Made by a program: the position numbers and the translations under genes. Of a stretch of 45,542 nt of DNA, positions 37,572-45,352 are shown in pieces; the stretch's first letter is position 1, and each line of letters opens with the position of its first letter. The stretch is from Actinomycetales bacterium (GTDB lineage Bacteria > Actinomycetota > Actinomycetes > Mycobacteriales > Micromonosporaceae), in assembly GCA_002919305.1 (NCBI GenBank), contig PKFB01000047.1:1-45542 (forward strand), in the 5' to 3' direction. Under the pieces are notes generated by a model. The model ran no database searches. It had not been told where the DNA came from and saw nothing but the letters and a program-made list of their open reading frames with translations.

Positions 37572-38513
37572 GTGACCCCCGCACTCAAACCACTACGTCG
37601 GATCGCCAGCTACGGCGTCTGTGAGGATGACGCTGGTCGGATCCTGCTGGTCCGGGCCTCCGTGCACTCTGGCACCCCCTCTCTGTGGTCCTTGCCGGGC
37701 GGCAGCGTGGAGCATGGGGAGGACCCACGGGACACCGTGATCCGGGAGACCGCTGAGGAGACCGGTCTGCAGGTGGAGGTGACCGAGCTGCGGACAGTGC
37801 TGGCCGATCTGCGCGCGCTCCCTGACCGCGGTGTCACCCTGCACACCGACCGGATCATCTACCAGGTGCAGGTTCAAGGGGGACAGTTACGCGACCAGGT
37901 GGGCGGGGGAACCGACCTGGCCCGCTGGTTCACACGTGCCCAGGCGGCGGAACTGCCTCTGCGGCCCTTCACGGCGGATGTGTTGAAGCTGCCCGCCGCT
38001 GCGGCGGATCTGCGGCCCGAACAGACCCCGGAACTGCCTACCGTCCAAGTAGTGCCGGGACCGGATGGGCGGCCCCACGCCCAGCGGTTCGCGGCGTACG
38101 CGGTGGCGACCGATCCCACCGGACGGATACTGCTCACCCGGATCAGTGCCGGTTACCCCGGAGCGGGGCGTTGGCACCTGCCCGGGGGTGGGACCGATGT
38201 GGGGGAGGAGCCGGCGACCGCGTTGGAGCGGGAGCTGGTTGAGGAGACCGGGCAGCGCGGCCGGGTGACCAAACTGCTGGGCGTCCTCAGCCACCGTGAT
38301 CCCAACTGCCTGGGACCGGAGGGGTACCCCATCGACTTGCACAGCGTCCGCGCCTTCTACCGGGTGGAGGTGGATCAACCCGGGGAGCCGCGGGTGGTGG
38401 AGGCCCCCGGCGGTTCAACCTGCGAAGCCCGCTGGTTTACGCCTGCTCAGTTGGCCGACTTGCCGATGACCGACGTGGCGTACCAGGCGTTGAGTAGTGC
38501 TGGTATACGGTGA
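37572..38513 (+). CDS. Protein with two tandem Nudix hydrolase domains
   Basis: 313 residues. Two complete Nudix boxes are present: GGSVEHGEDPRDTV...RETAEETGL (about 43-66) and GGGTDVGEEPATAL...RELVEETGQ (about 205-228), each fitting GX5EX7REX2EEXG. Each domain (about 135 residues) starts with a similar R.ASYGV / RFAAYAV strand, pointing to internal duplication. Nudix enzymes cleave nucleoside diphosphates linked to another group; the substrate is unknown. GTG 37572 is favoured because CAGAAT ends 6 bases before it; GTG 37548 is an in-frame alternative. Confidence 0.88.
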   Translation: MTPALKPLRRIASYGVCEDDAGRILLVRASVHSGTPSLWSLPGGSVEHGEDPRDTVIRETAEETGLQVEVTELRTVLADLRALPDRGVTLHTDRIIYQVQVQGGQLRDQVGGGTDLARWFTRAQAAELPLRPFTADVLKLPAAAADLRPEQTPELPTVQVVPGPDGRPHAQRFAAYAVATDPTGRILLTRISAGYPGAGRWHLPGGGTDVGEEPATALERELVEETGQRGRVTKLLGVLSHRDPNCLGPEGYPIDLHSVRAFYRVEVDQPGEPRVVEAPGGSTCEARWFTPAQLADLPMTDVAYQALSSAGIR

Positions 38514-38888
38514 GCCGACAGTGGCGACAGAAGTCAGAATATGACTTTGTGTGCTGGTATCGTCACGGTGAGTGGTCGCTGTTTTGAGTAGTTTGTGAAA
38601 TTAAATCACATGCCTTAGGTAACGTCCCCCCATCCCGGCATCGCCTTCCCGGGGGGCGATGTGCCATCGTGTAGGCGCGACGCCGGACGGCCGCCAGAGT
38701 GGCGGACCACCTTGTTCCGGTGGGGAGGAAGTGTGCCGAGAACTCCTTGGCGGCTGCGCCGCACGGCGGACAGCCCTCGCCACACTGGCCCGGGCCGACG
38801 TTGGACCCGCGGACTTCGCCGCAGTGGTTCAATCGCCAGGCGGGTGTTGGTAGGTGCCCGTCGCCGCAATAGCGGCCATGCGCTTACG
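38514..38888. other. Gap between Nudix and pssA with an AT-rich promoter-like part
   Basis: 375 bases. The left part is AT-rich and has an inverted repeat AAGTCA-N5-TGACTT (38531-38547) and TGTGA-N7-TCACA (38594-38610). The right part is GC-rich and could belong to the 5' end of pssA if translation starts at GTG 38661 or 38844. No other gene is evident. Confidence 0.4.
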
Positions 38889-39728
38889 GTGCCGACTCTG
38901 CAGCAGACGGAGCCACTTAACGCGGGGGATGAGTCGCTTACTGCGGGCGATGAGCCGCCATCTCAGCTGATCACCAGGATCGCGCCGGTGGAGCCAGAGC
39001 TGTCCCGACCGGCCATTCACCAGGCCCGAGTGCCGCTGCTCCCAGGGCAACAAACCTTGGAACGCAAGATCAAGTTTGGTTTGGTCAACTGCTGCACCAT
39101 CGCCAGCATCGTGCTGGGCATGCTCGCCATCCTGCTGGCGATTCAGGGTGAGGTCCGGGAAGCGGCGCTGGCTCTGATGGGCTGCGTGATCTTCGACGGC
39201 GTGGATGGTGGGCTGGCTCGGCGGTTGGGGGTGTCCAGTCCGTTCGGAGTCCAGATGGATTCCCTGGCGGACATGTGCTCGTTCGGCCTGGCCACCCCCG
39301 TGGTGGTGTTCCAGTGGTTGCAGGCGGACACCCCAGTCGCCGCCCTGGGACCGCTGTGCGTCATGGTCGCGGTGTGCGCCGCCATCCGGCTGGCCCGGTT
39401 CAACGTGTCCCCTAAAGACGGGCGCTACTTCTCCGGGGTACCCACCACCATCGCGGCAGCGATTTTGGCCTTGGCTGCGTTGCTGAGCCCGGAGCCGATC
39501 CAGCCGCTGCTGCTCCTGGTGATCGTCGGTGGGCTGGCGCTGCTGATGGTGAGCAGTTTCCCGTACGCGAAGCTGGCGCAGATCCGACGCCTGCCTCCGT
39601 GGTTGTGGTTGCTGCCGGTGGCGGGGATGCTCATCGACGTGCTGATCACGTTCGTGGTCCTGGTCGGCATTTATCTGATCTCAGGCCCGTTGCTGTGGCT
39701 ACGCCACCGCCATAGCACGCCAGCCTGA
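38889..39728 (+). CDS. pssA: CDP-diacylglycerol--serine O-phosphatidyltransferase
   Basis: Makes phosphatidylserine from CDP-diacylglycerol and serine at the membrane. The CDP-alcohol phosphotransferase motif D103-xx-DG-xx-AR-x8-G-xxx-D-xxx-D is complete (DGVDGGLARRLG...GVQMDSLAD), with IRLARFNV downstream and several membrane helices to the C-terminus. The start is uncertain: GTG 38889 gives 279 residues and a polar N-terminus, with GTG 38844 and GTG 38661 as alternatives in the same frame. No ribosome-binding site clearly favours one. It is convergent with psd, whose product decarboxylates the phosphatidylserine. Confidence 0.88.
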   Translation: MPTLQQTEPLNAGDESLTAGDEPPSQLITRIAPVEPELSRPAIHQARVPLLPGQQTLERKIKFGLVNCCTIASIVLGMLAILLAIQGEVREAALALMGCVIFDGVDGGLARRLGVSSPFGVQMDSLADMCSFGLATPVVVFQWLQADTPVAALGPLCVMVAVCAAIRLARFNVSPKDGRYFSGVPTTIAAAILALAALLSPEPIQPLLLLVIVGGLALLMVSSFPYAKLAQIRRLPPWLWLLPVAGMLIDVLITFVVLVGIYLISGPLLWLRHRHSTPA

Positions 39729-39759
39729 CCGTCAGGAGATCCGATCAGAGGCGAATGAT

Positions 39760-41034
39760 TCAGTCTCCCGGGTTCTGGTCTTTGGTGTCGACCCAGCGGG
39801 CGATCACCGTGGACCCCCCGACGACCCTGTCATTGGGCGCCACCAACGGCCGCGCCGCGTCGGCGGGCAGGTACACGTCGGTGCGTGACCCGAACCGGAT
39901 CAACCCGTAGCGTTCCCCCTTAGCCAGCAGCATCCCAGGCCGGGTCCGGTTGACGATCCGACGTGCCACCAGGCCGGTACGTTGCGCGACCGCGACCGGA
40001 CCCCGGGGGGTCTCCAACACCGTGTAGGCCGCCACGTTATGTTCGGCCGCTGGCTTCATCGCCGGCGCGTACCCTCCGGGCTCCCGGATCACATCGACCA
40101 CCCGGCCGGCGACCGGGGCACGGTTGATGTGGACGTCCAGGATCGACAGGAAGACCGAGATCCGCAGCCATTGGTCGACCCCCACGGAGGCCAGGCGGTC
40201 GTCGGTCAGCCGCTCCACCGCCAGCACCTTTCCATCGCTGGCGGCGACCACCGCGTCCGGGTCGTCCGGGGTGAGCCGTTCCGGGTCGCGGAAGAACGCC
40301 GCCACGGGAAGCGCCGCCAGGGCCGGAACCAGCCACAGCCGCCCGATCGGCCGGATCCGCCGCAGCAGCGCCGCCGCCGTCAGGCAGACTCCGGCCGCGG
40401 CGAGGCCGTTGGAGTCGATGTGCATACCGCGGGTCAGCGGCACACTGCTGGGCCGGTACGCCGGGATGAGTTGATCGACCTGATCCAGGTCTGGCGTGGT
40501 GAATCGCAACCGGTGTACCCGCAGCGCGGGCAGGTTACGCAGCACAAGGTCGCTCCCCACCCCGTACGCCCCCGCCTGACGGATGATCTCCTCACCCGCC
40601 GAGCCGGCCAGCGCGGGCCGGGCGGGGACCGCCAAAGAGAGCACGCCTCCCGGCAGCAGGAGCTCTCGGAGCGTCGCCACGGTGTGCGCGGCCTGCTCCG
40701 CGTTGCCGGTCATGGGCTGGGCCAAGACCACCGCGTGAGCGGGTTTAGCCGCTTCGAGATCGCTGACCACCGTGACGCGGGGAATGAGCCAGTCGCCGTG
40801 CTCGCGTACGGCGGTGCTCACCTCTGCCACGTGCGGCTCGTCGACCACCACGGTCAAGGTATCGCCGGGCATCAGGGCATCCAGCAGGATGGACAGAACC
40901 GTAGAGCGCGCGTCCGCCCCGACCACGATCCCACTCTTGGGATTGGGGAGCCGGACAAACTCCGAAGCCAGGGCGCGGGCCGCGCGTGACCCCACGCGTC
41001 CGGCGAGCCACGCACCGAGGGACGACTCAGTCAT
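39760..41034 (-). CDS. psd: Phosphatidylserine decarboxylase fused to an N-terminal Rossmann/methyltransferase-like domain
   Basis: 424 residues, about twice the usual short Psd length. The C-terminal half (about 205-424) is a complete Psd: FFRDPER (248-253), AASDGKV (265-270), the catalytic region LDVHINRAPVAG (299-310), RFGSRTDVYLP, and GGST with self-cleavage expected at G407-S408 to form the pyruvoyl group. It yields phosphatidylethanolamine. Residues 1-200 look like a class-I methyltransferase: IVVGADARSTVLSILLDAL, LTVVVDEPHVAEV and LRELLLPGGVLSLAVPAR. The SAM glycine motif is imperfect, so activity is uncertain. TACGCT lies 7 bases before ATG 41034. The frame is continuous across the fusion. 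Confidence 0.88.
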   Translation of the reverse strand: MTESSLGAWLAGRVGSRAARALASEFVRLPNPKSGIVVGADARSTVLSILLDALMPGDTLTVVVDEPHVAEVSTAVREHGDWLIPRVTVVSDLEAAKPAHAVVLAQPMTGNAEQAAHTVATLRELLLPGGVLSLAVPARPALAGSAGEEIIRQAGAYGVGSDLVLRNLPALRVHRLRFTTPDLDQVDQLIPAYRPSSVPLTRGMHIDSNGLAAAGVCLTAAALLRRIRPIGRLWLVPALAALPVAAFFRDPERLTPDDPDAVVAASDGKVLAVERLTDDRLASVGVDQWLRISVFLSILDVHINRAPVAGRVVDVIREPGGYAPAMKPAAEHNVAAYTVLETPRGPVAVAQRTGLVARRIVNRTRPGMLLAKGERYGLIRFGSRTDVYLPADAARPLVAPNDRVVGGSTVIARWVDTKDQNPGD

Positions 41035-41041
41035 GGATAGG

Positions 41042-41047
41042 AGCGTA
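41042..41047 (-). promoter_or_regulatory. Putative -10 element of a leaderless psd transcript
   Basis: TACGCT on the minus strand ends 7 bases before the psd ATG, with no Shine-Dalgarno. Confidence 0.42.
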
Positions 41048-41131
41048 ATGGCGAGCCGGTGGCCTCATAGCCGCGCCGTGTGAACGGCGTGACGCGGCTG
41101 ACCGGCGTGCGGGAACTATCGATGCGGTGGC

Positions 41132-41335
41132 CTATCGGCGGCGCCCCGTTCCGCTGTCACGGGCGGCGGCGACCAGGCCGGTCACTCCAATGATGATCAG
41201 CAAGATCGCCACGATCCACCCTATCGGGATCAGCGGTATCTCCACACCGATCTCGTACAGCCCCCACCAGCCGGCGACGAGCAGGAAGAACAACCCGAAT
41301 CCCAGCGACAGCGGGTCGGTGCGGTGTGGTCTCAC
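41132..41335 (-). CDS. Small two-helix membrane protein of the PspC module
   Basis: 67 residues. A short basic start (RPHRTDPLS) is followed by two hydrophobic segments, about 11-31 (GFGLFFLLVAGWWGLYEIG) and 35-56 (IPIGWIVAILLIIIGVTGLV), and a basic tail. Its GTG start overlaps the stop of the PspC gene at 41332 by four bases, so it is made with it. It resembles small helper proteins beside PspC/LiaF genes; the role is not known. Confidence 0.75.
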   Translation of the reverse strand: MRPHRTDPLSLGFGLFFLLVAGWWGLYEIGVEIPLIPIGWIVAILLIIIGVTGLVAAARDSGTGRRR

Positions 41336-42870
41336 CGGTGTACCTCCAGATTGCCGCCGTTCACGTCTATGTCCAGGATCAGGGTGCCCACACCGGTGTC
41401 GGTGACATACACCGTGGTCTCGGAGTCGTCAAACCCGGAGAACGTTTGCCCAAGCACAAGGGCGTTGCCCATGTTCACGTCGTAGGTCACTCCGATCCTC
41501 ACGTCGGGGGGCACGATGATCTCCAGGTTGCCGAAGAAGACTTCCGCCCGGATCTGTGCGGTCTGGTCTGTGAAATCCACACCGGACAGGTCCAGGACGC
41601 CGTATCCCAGGCTGATGCTGTACTCGTCCTGAAGTTCACTGACCGACGTAGGGGACCACCACAGGTCCCCATCGATCTGGAATTGGACACGGCTGCTGAT
41701 CACCGTGGCCGGCAGCGCCAGGGTGAGCACCATGCCCAAGATGATCAGGCCACGTGCCCGGCCGAACCAGGTACCCACCAGCAGGCCGACACCAATCACC
41801 GCAAGCGCACAAGCCAGGTACGCGGCAGCAGGTACTGGCGTGCCGGCGCCGTCGATCAGCGCCAGAAAGCCGAGCGCGATCAACGTCGTGAAGATCGTGA
41901 TGCGTCCGAGGATGGAGCGGGCCGGCTTCGCCGTCGTATCTGGCGCCGGTGACGCAGAGGACAGAGGGAGCGGTTCGGTCAGGGCGGATTGAAGATGCGC
42001 CCCCATTCGGTACTGCTCCGCAAGCTCGAGCAGCCGGGTCCCGTCGTCGGCGGCGGGGCGGGAGCCCGGCGTGGCTGTCGCGTCGGTGGACAGCGGCTGA
42101 GTGACCTCAGAAGCCTTCGCCAGAGGCGACGGTTGGTCGAGCGGGACCTTGACGGTGACCTCCTGATCGGCACCGCCTGTGGGGGAGGGGGCCGCAGGGG
42201 CCGGTGGCGTCGGCGACGCCTCGGAGACGGCGACGGGAGGGGAGACCGACACATCGGGCGTACTCGACGGGGTGGGGGAGGACCCCCCGGAGGCGCCGGC
42301 GAAGGGGCCGTGCGGAGCGAAGGGCGGCCGGTAGGACAGATCGTCGGCGGGCGAAGGCATCGGAGTCGGCACGGATGGGGGCGACTCGACGGGCCGCCGG
42401 GCGATCAAATAGACCAGGCCCGCGATCCCGCTGATGAGCAGAATGTTGCGTGTGCTGTCGTTGAGCACCACGCCGGCGATCATGATCACCAGCAGGATCA
42501 GGAGGATCGTGGCCCCGCTGGCGGTGCTCGACCGTCCTCGTCCCAGCAGCGCCGCCAGCGGCGAGGCGGTGTCTCCCTCTTCCGGAATCAGCAGCCAACC
42601 CAGCGCGTACACCAACAGCCCGACGCCGCCGAAGACGACGAGGACCGCGGTGAGCACCCGCCAGAGGACCGGATCGGTGTTGGTGGCATGACCAATCGCG
42701 CCGCAGACCCCAGCGACCTTCCGCCCTTGACGCGGGCGGTACAGGTTGAACCATGACCCACCGGGTCCTGGATGAGAGCCGAACGGGGCACCGGGGTAGC
42801 CGGCTGGCGTGGCGCCACCAGTGAGTGGGGCCTCACCAGTCGGAGGGGACGGCGGCGCATGGTACGTCAT
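41332..42870 (-). CDS. PspC domain membrane protein with LiaF/toastrack-like C-terminus
   Basis: 512 residues from ATG 42870; longer readings would run antisense through the kinase gene. A Pro/Gly-rich start is followed by a PspC domain (about 42-98: FNLYRPRQGRKVAGVCGAIG...LGWLLIPEE), two more membrane segments, a long Pro/Ser/Thr linker (about 170-290), a second membrane cluster (about 320-390) and a beta-rich C-terminus. That C-terminus (SLGYGVLDLSGVDF, AEVFFGNLEIIVPPDVRIGV, GTLILDIDVNGGNLEV) repeats in the way of LiaF/DUF2154 'toastrack' domains. It is divergent from the PspC-kinase and likely modulates it. Confidence 0.83.
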   Translation of the reverse strand: MTYHAPPSPPTGEAPLTGGATPAGYPGAPFGSHPGPGGSWFNLYRPRQGRKVAGVCGAIGHATNTDPVLWRVLTAVLVVFGGVGLLVYALGWLLIPEEGDTASPLAALLGRGRSSTASGATILLILLVIMIAGVVLNDSTRNILLISGIAGLVYLIARRPVESPPSVPTPMPSPADDLSYRPPFAPHGPFAGASGGSSPTPSSTPDVSVSPPVAVSEASPTPPAPAAPSPTGGADQEVTVKVPLDQPSPLAKASEVTQPLSTDATATPGSRPAADDGTRLLELAEQYRMGAHLQSALTEPLPLSSASPAPDTTAKPARSILGRITIFTTLIALGFLALIDGAGTPVPAAAYLACALAVIGVGLLVGTWFGRARGLIILGMVLTLALPATVISSRVQFQIDGDLWWSPTSVSELQDEYSISLGYGVLDLSGVDFTDQTAQIRAEVFFGNLEIIVPPDVRIGVTYDVNMGNALVLGQTFSGFDDSETTVYVTDTGVGTLILDIDVNGGNLEVHR

Positions 42871-43014
42871 GACCCTATCTTCTAAGGACACGGCACGGCC
42901 CGACCTCCGGTCATGACCCTGAACCAACCCTGAACTCAATAACCACGAAGTGCCCGGGTAACCCCTAGGGTCAAAATCCGGGATGATCACGCTGGGCGAA
43001 TGTAGAGCGGGCAT

Positions 43015-44532
43015 GTGACGATCAGAGGCGGGCGGTCCCGGGAGGGAACGCTCACTCAATCCCCACACCGGATCCACGTTCCAGCAGCGAACAGTGATCC
43101 GAGCGAGGAGGATCTCATCAGCGCTTCGAGCAGCCCACACCTCAGGGGCCACGATGATGTGGACCAGATGACGCATGCCGGTGTGGAGACGCCCGAATCC
43201 GTTGACGAGACGGCTACCAGCCAGCAGAGCAGCCCGGAAGAGCCCACGGTCGTCGGTCACGGAGTCGGGACCTCTACCGCGGCGTCACGATCAGCCCAAT
43301 CCGGGCGTACTCCCCAGTTACTCAGAGTCTCCGAAGGCCGGCTGTTCGCCGGGGTCGCCGCAGGACTAGCCCAGCATTTGGGGTTCCCGGTCATCGCGGT
43401 TCGGTTGGTCTTCATCGCGCTGGCGTGGTTTGGCGGACTCGGGGCGCTGCTGTACGCGGCGTTCTGGGCGGTGCTGCCGCTGTCGGGCCCGGACCGGCCG
43501 GTACAGGCCAAGCGGGACGGGGGACAGCTGGTCGCGTTCGCAGCGCTCGCCATCGGCGTGCAGCTCGTCCAGTTGATGAACGGAGGCGGCGGCGCACAAA
43601 ACGCCTTTGGATGGTTGGTCGCGGTGGTCGCGGTGGGTGCCGGGATCATCTGGCATCAGGCGGATCCGGTACGCCGCCGCGAATTGGCCGACGCGATGCC
43701 GTTGCCGTGGCTGGCCCGGCTGGTCGGTGACGACTACCGAGGGGCGTTGGGGCTACGGCTGGCAGCAGGCGGCGCCTTGGTGCTGGTGGGGATCATCGGC
43801 CTGATCGTCGTGCTCGCGCCCTTAACCGACGCCACGCTCGCCTCCATCCTGGTCGGGCTGCTATTCACCAGCATCGCCGTGGGTGGTCTGGCCGTCGTGA
43901 TCGGACCCCTGGTGTGGAAGATGGTCACCGAGCTGCGGGCGGAGCGGGTGGCCCGTATCCGGGAGCAGGAGCGCGCTGAGATCGCCGCCATGGTGCACGA
44001 CCAGGTCCTGCACACCCTGGCCTTGATTCAGCGCAACGCCTCCGACACCCGGTTGGTGCAGCGGCTGGCCAGGAGTCAGGAGCGCTCCCTGCGGAACTGG
44101 CTGTACAAACCCACCGCCTCCCCGGCCGAGCGTTTCACGGCTGCCTTGGAACAGGTAGCGGCCGAGATCGAGGACGCGTTCGCACTGACGGTGGACACCG
44201 TCATGGTGGGGGACTGTGAAGTGGACGAACGGGTGGGGGCCCTGGTCGCCGCTGCTCGGGAAGCGCTGGTCAACGCGGGTAAGCACGCCAAGGTGAGCAG
44301 CATCTCGCTCTACGCCGAGGTGGAGCCGGATCAGGTGTCGGTGTTCGTCCGTGACCGAGGGGTAGGGTTCGATCCCAACCACATCAACAGCGACCGACAC
44401 GGGGTCCGTGGCTCGATCATCGGACGTATGGAGCGTCACGGTGGGACGGCGCAAATCCGCAGCGCGCCAGGGGAAGGGACCGAGGTACGGCTGATCCTCC
44501 CGGTTAAACGGCCCGCCACATCACACGCGTAA
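43015..44532 (+). CDS. Sensor histidine kinase with N-terminal PspC domain
   Basis: 505 residues. A polar N-terminus is followed by a PspC domain (about 103-158: LLRVSEGRLFAGVAAGLAQHLG...YAAFWAVLPLSG) and further membrane helices to ~295. The HisKA_3-type dimerisation domain has phospho-acceptor H328 in IAAMVHDQVLHTLALIQ. The ATPase domain includes AAREALVNAGKHAK (N box), VFVRDRGVGFDP (G1) and GVRGSIIGRMERHGG. It phosphorylates the response regulator encoded 103 bases downstream. GTG 43015 has TAGAGC 6 bases upstream; ATG 43168 is an alternative start. It is divergent from the PspC/toastrack gene, 144 bases apart. Confidence 0.88.
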   Translation: MTIRGGRSREGTLTQSPHRIHVPAANSDPSEEDLISASSSPHLRGHDDVDQMTHAGVETPESVDETATSQQSSPEEPTVVGHGVGTSTAASRSAQSGRTPQLLRVSEGRLFAGVAAGLAQHLGFPVIAVRLVFIALAWFGGLGALLYAAFWAVLPLSGPDRPVQAKRDGGQLVAFAALAIGVQLVQLMNGGGGAQNAFGWLVAVVAVGAGIIWHQADPVRRRELADAMPLPWLARLVGDDYRGALGLRLAAGGALVLVGIIGLIVVLAPLTDATLASILVGLLFTSIAVGGLAVVIGPLVWKMVTELRAERVARIREQERAEIAAMVHDQVLHTLALIQRNASDTRLVQRLARSQERSLRNWLYKPTASPAERFTAALEQVAAEIEDAFALTVDTVMVGDCEVDERVGALVAAAREALVNAGKHAKVSSISLYAEVEPDQVSVFVRDRGVGFDPNHINSDRHGVRGSIIGRMERHGGTAQIRSAPGEGTEVRLILPVKRPATSHA

Positions 44533-44635
44533 ACCAGCGACTCGACGGTGATCGGCTGTCAGCCTGGAGGCCAGGTAGCGACAGACCCGAATACAGTTGC
44601 CCCATATGGGCTCGGCGGTGAGGGGTGAAAGGTTG

Positions 44636-45286
44636 ATGTCACAAACGCGCAAACTTCGGGTCTTCCTCGTAGATGACCACGCGATGTTCCGGGCGGGAGT
44701 GCGCGCCGAGCTGGGCGACCGAGTCGAGGTGGTGGGTGAGGCCGGCACGGTCCCGGAGGCGGTGGCCGGTATCACCAGTTTGGAACCGGATGTGGTGCTG
44801 CTGGATGTGCACATGCCCGACGGCGGCGGCCGTGCCGTCTTGGAGCAGGTGCGGCGTACCCATCCGCGGGTGTATTTCCTCGCCCTGTCGGTCTCCGACG
44901 CGGCTGAGGACGTGATCGGTCTGATCCGTGCGGGAGCACGCGGGTACGTCACCAAGACGATCTCCGCCGAAGATCTGGCGGACGCGATACGCCGGGTCGC
45001 CGAAGGGGACGCGGTCTTCAGTCCGCGGTTGGCCGGCTTCGTGCTGGACGCCTTCGCGGCTCGCCCCGATGTCCCGATGAGCGACCCTGAGCTGGACCAG
45101 CTCACCAACCGGGAACGGGAGGTGCTACGGCTGCTGGCCCGCGGTTACGCGTACAAGGAGATCGCTCGGGAGCTGTTCATTTCGATCAAGACCGTGGAGA
45201 CCCACGTGTCGAACGTGCTGCGCAAGCTCCAGATGTCCAATCGGTACGAGTTATCGCGGTGGGCCGCCGACCGACGACTGGTCTGA
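44636..45286 (+). CDS. NarL/LiaR-type response regulator
   Basis: 216 residues from ATG 44636 (AGGGG/AAAGG upstream). The receiver is intact: acidic pair D13-D14 in FLVDDHAMFRAGV, phospho-acceptor D57 in VVLLDVHMPDGGG, and Lys in GYVTKTISAED. The C-terminal LuxR-type HTH is LTNREREVLRLLARGYAYKEIARELFISIKTVETHVSNVLRKLQMSNRYEL. It is the partner of the PspC-kinase just upstream and should control envelope-stress genes, possibly including the divergent PspC gene. Confidence 0.93.
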   Translation: MSQTRKLRVFLVDDHAMFRAGVRAELGDRVEVVGEAGTVPEAVAGITSLEPDVVLLDVHMPDGGGRAVLEQVRRTHPRVYFLALSVSDAAEDVIGLIRAGARGYVTKTISAEDLADAIRRVAEGDAVFSPRLAGFVLDAFAARPDVPMSDPELDQLTNREREVLRLLARGYAYKEIARELFISIKTVETHVSNVLRKLQMSNRYELSRWAADRRLV

Positions 45287-45322
45287 AGGTGCCGGTGGGC
45301 TGAAGGTCACGGCGTCGGTGGT

Positions 45323-45340
45323 GTCGCTCGAAGCGAGGAC
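45323..45340. terminator. Weak hairpin between convergent response regulator and PIG-L genes
   Basis: GTC-(G)-CTCG / CGAG-GAC with a 3-base loop and one bulge; an outer GTCAC (45306-45310) / GTGAC (45348-45352) pairing could extend it. Confidence 0.3.
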
Positions 45341-45352
45341 GGTCGAGGTGAC

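Noticed and set aside
38594-38610. CRP/GlxR-like site TGTGA...TCACA
   Set aside because: The arms are perfect but the spacer is 7 instead of 6 bases, which misaligns the dimer; kept only as an inverted repeat.
39982-40989. 335-codon plus-strand frame opposite psd
   Set aside because: Arg/His/Gln-rich antisense product; psd motifs on the minus strand are unmistakable.
42871-43260. N-terminal extension of the PspC/toastrack protein to 43260
   Set aside because: Would run antisense into the divergent kinase gene, and the added 130 residues show no domain; ATG 42870 gives a natural PspC protein start.
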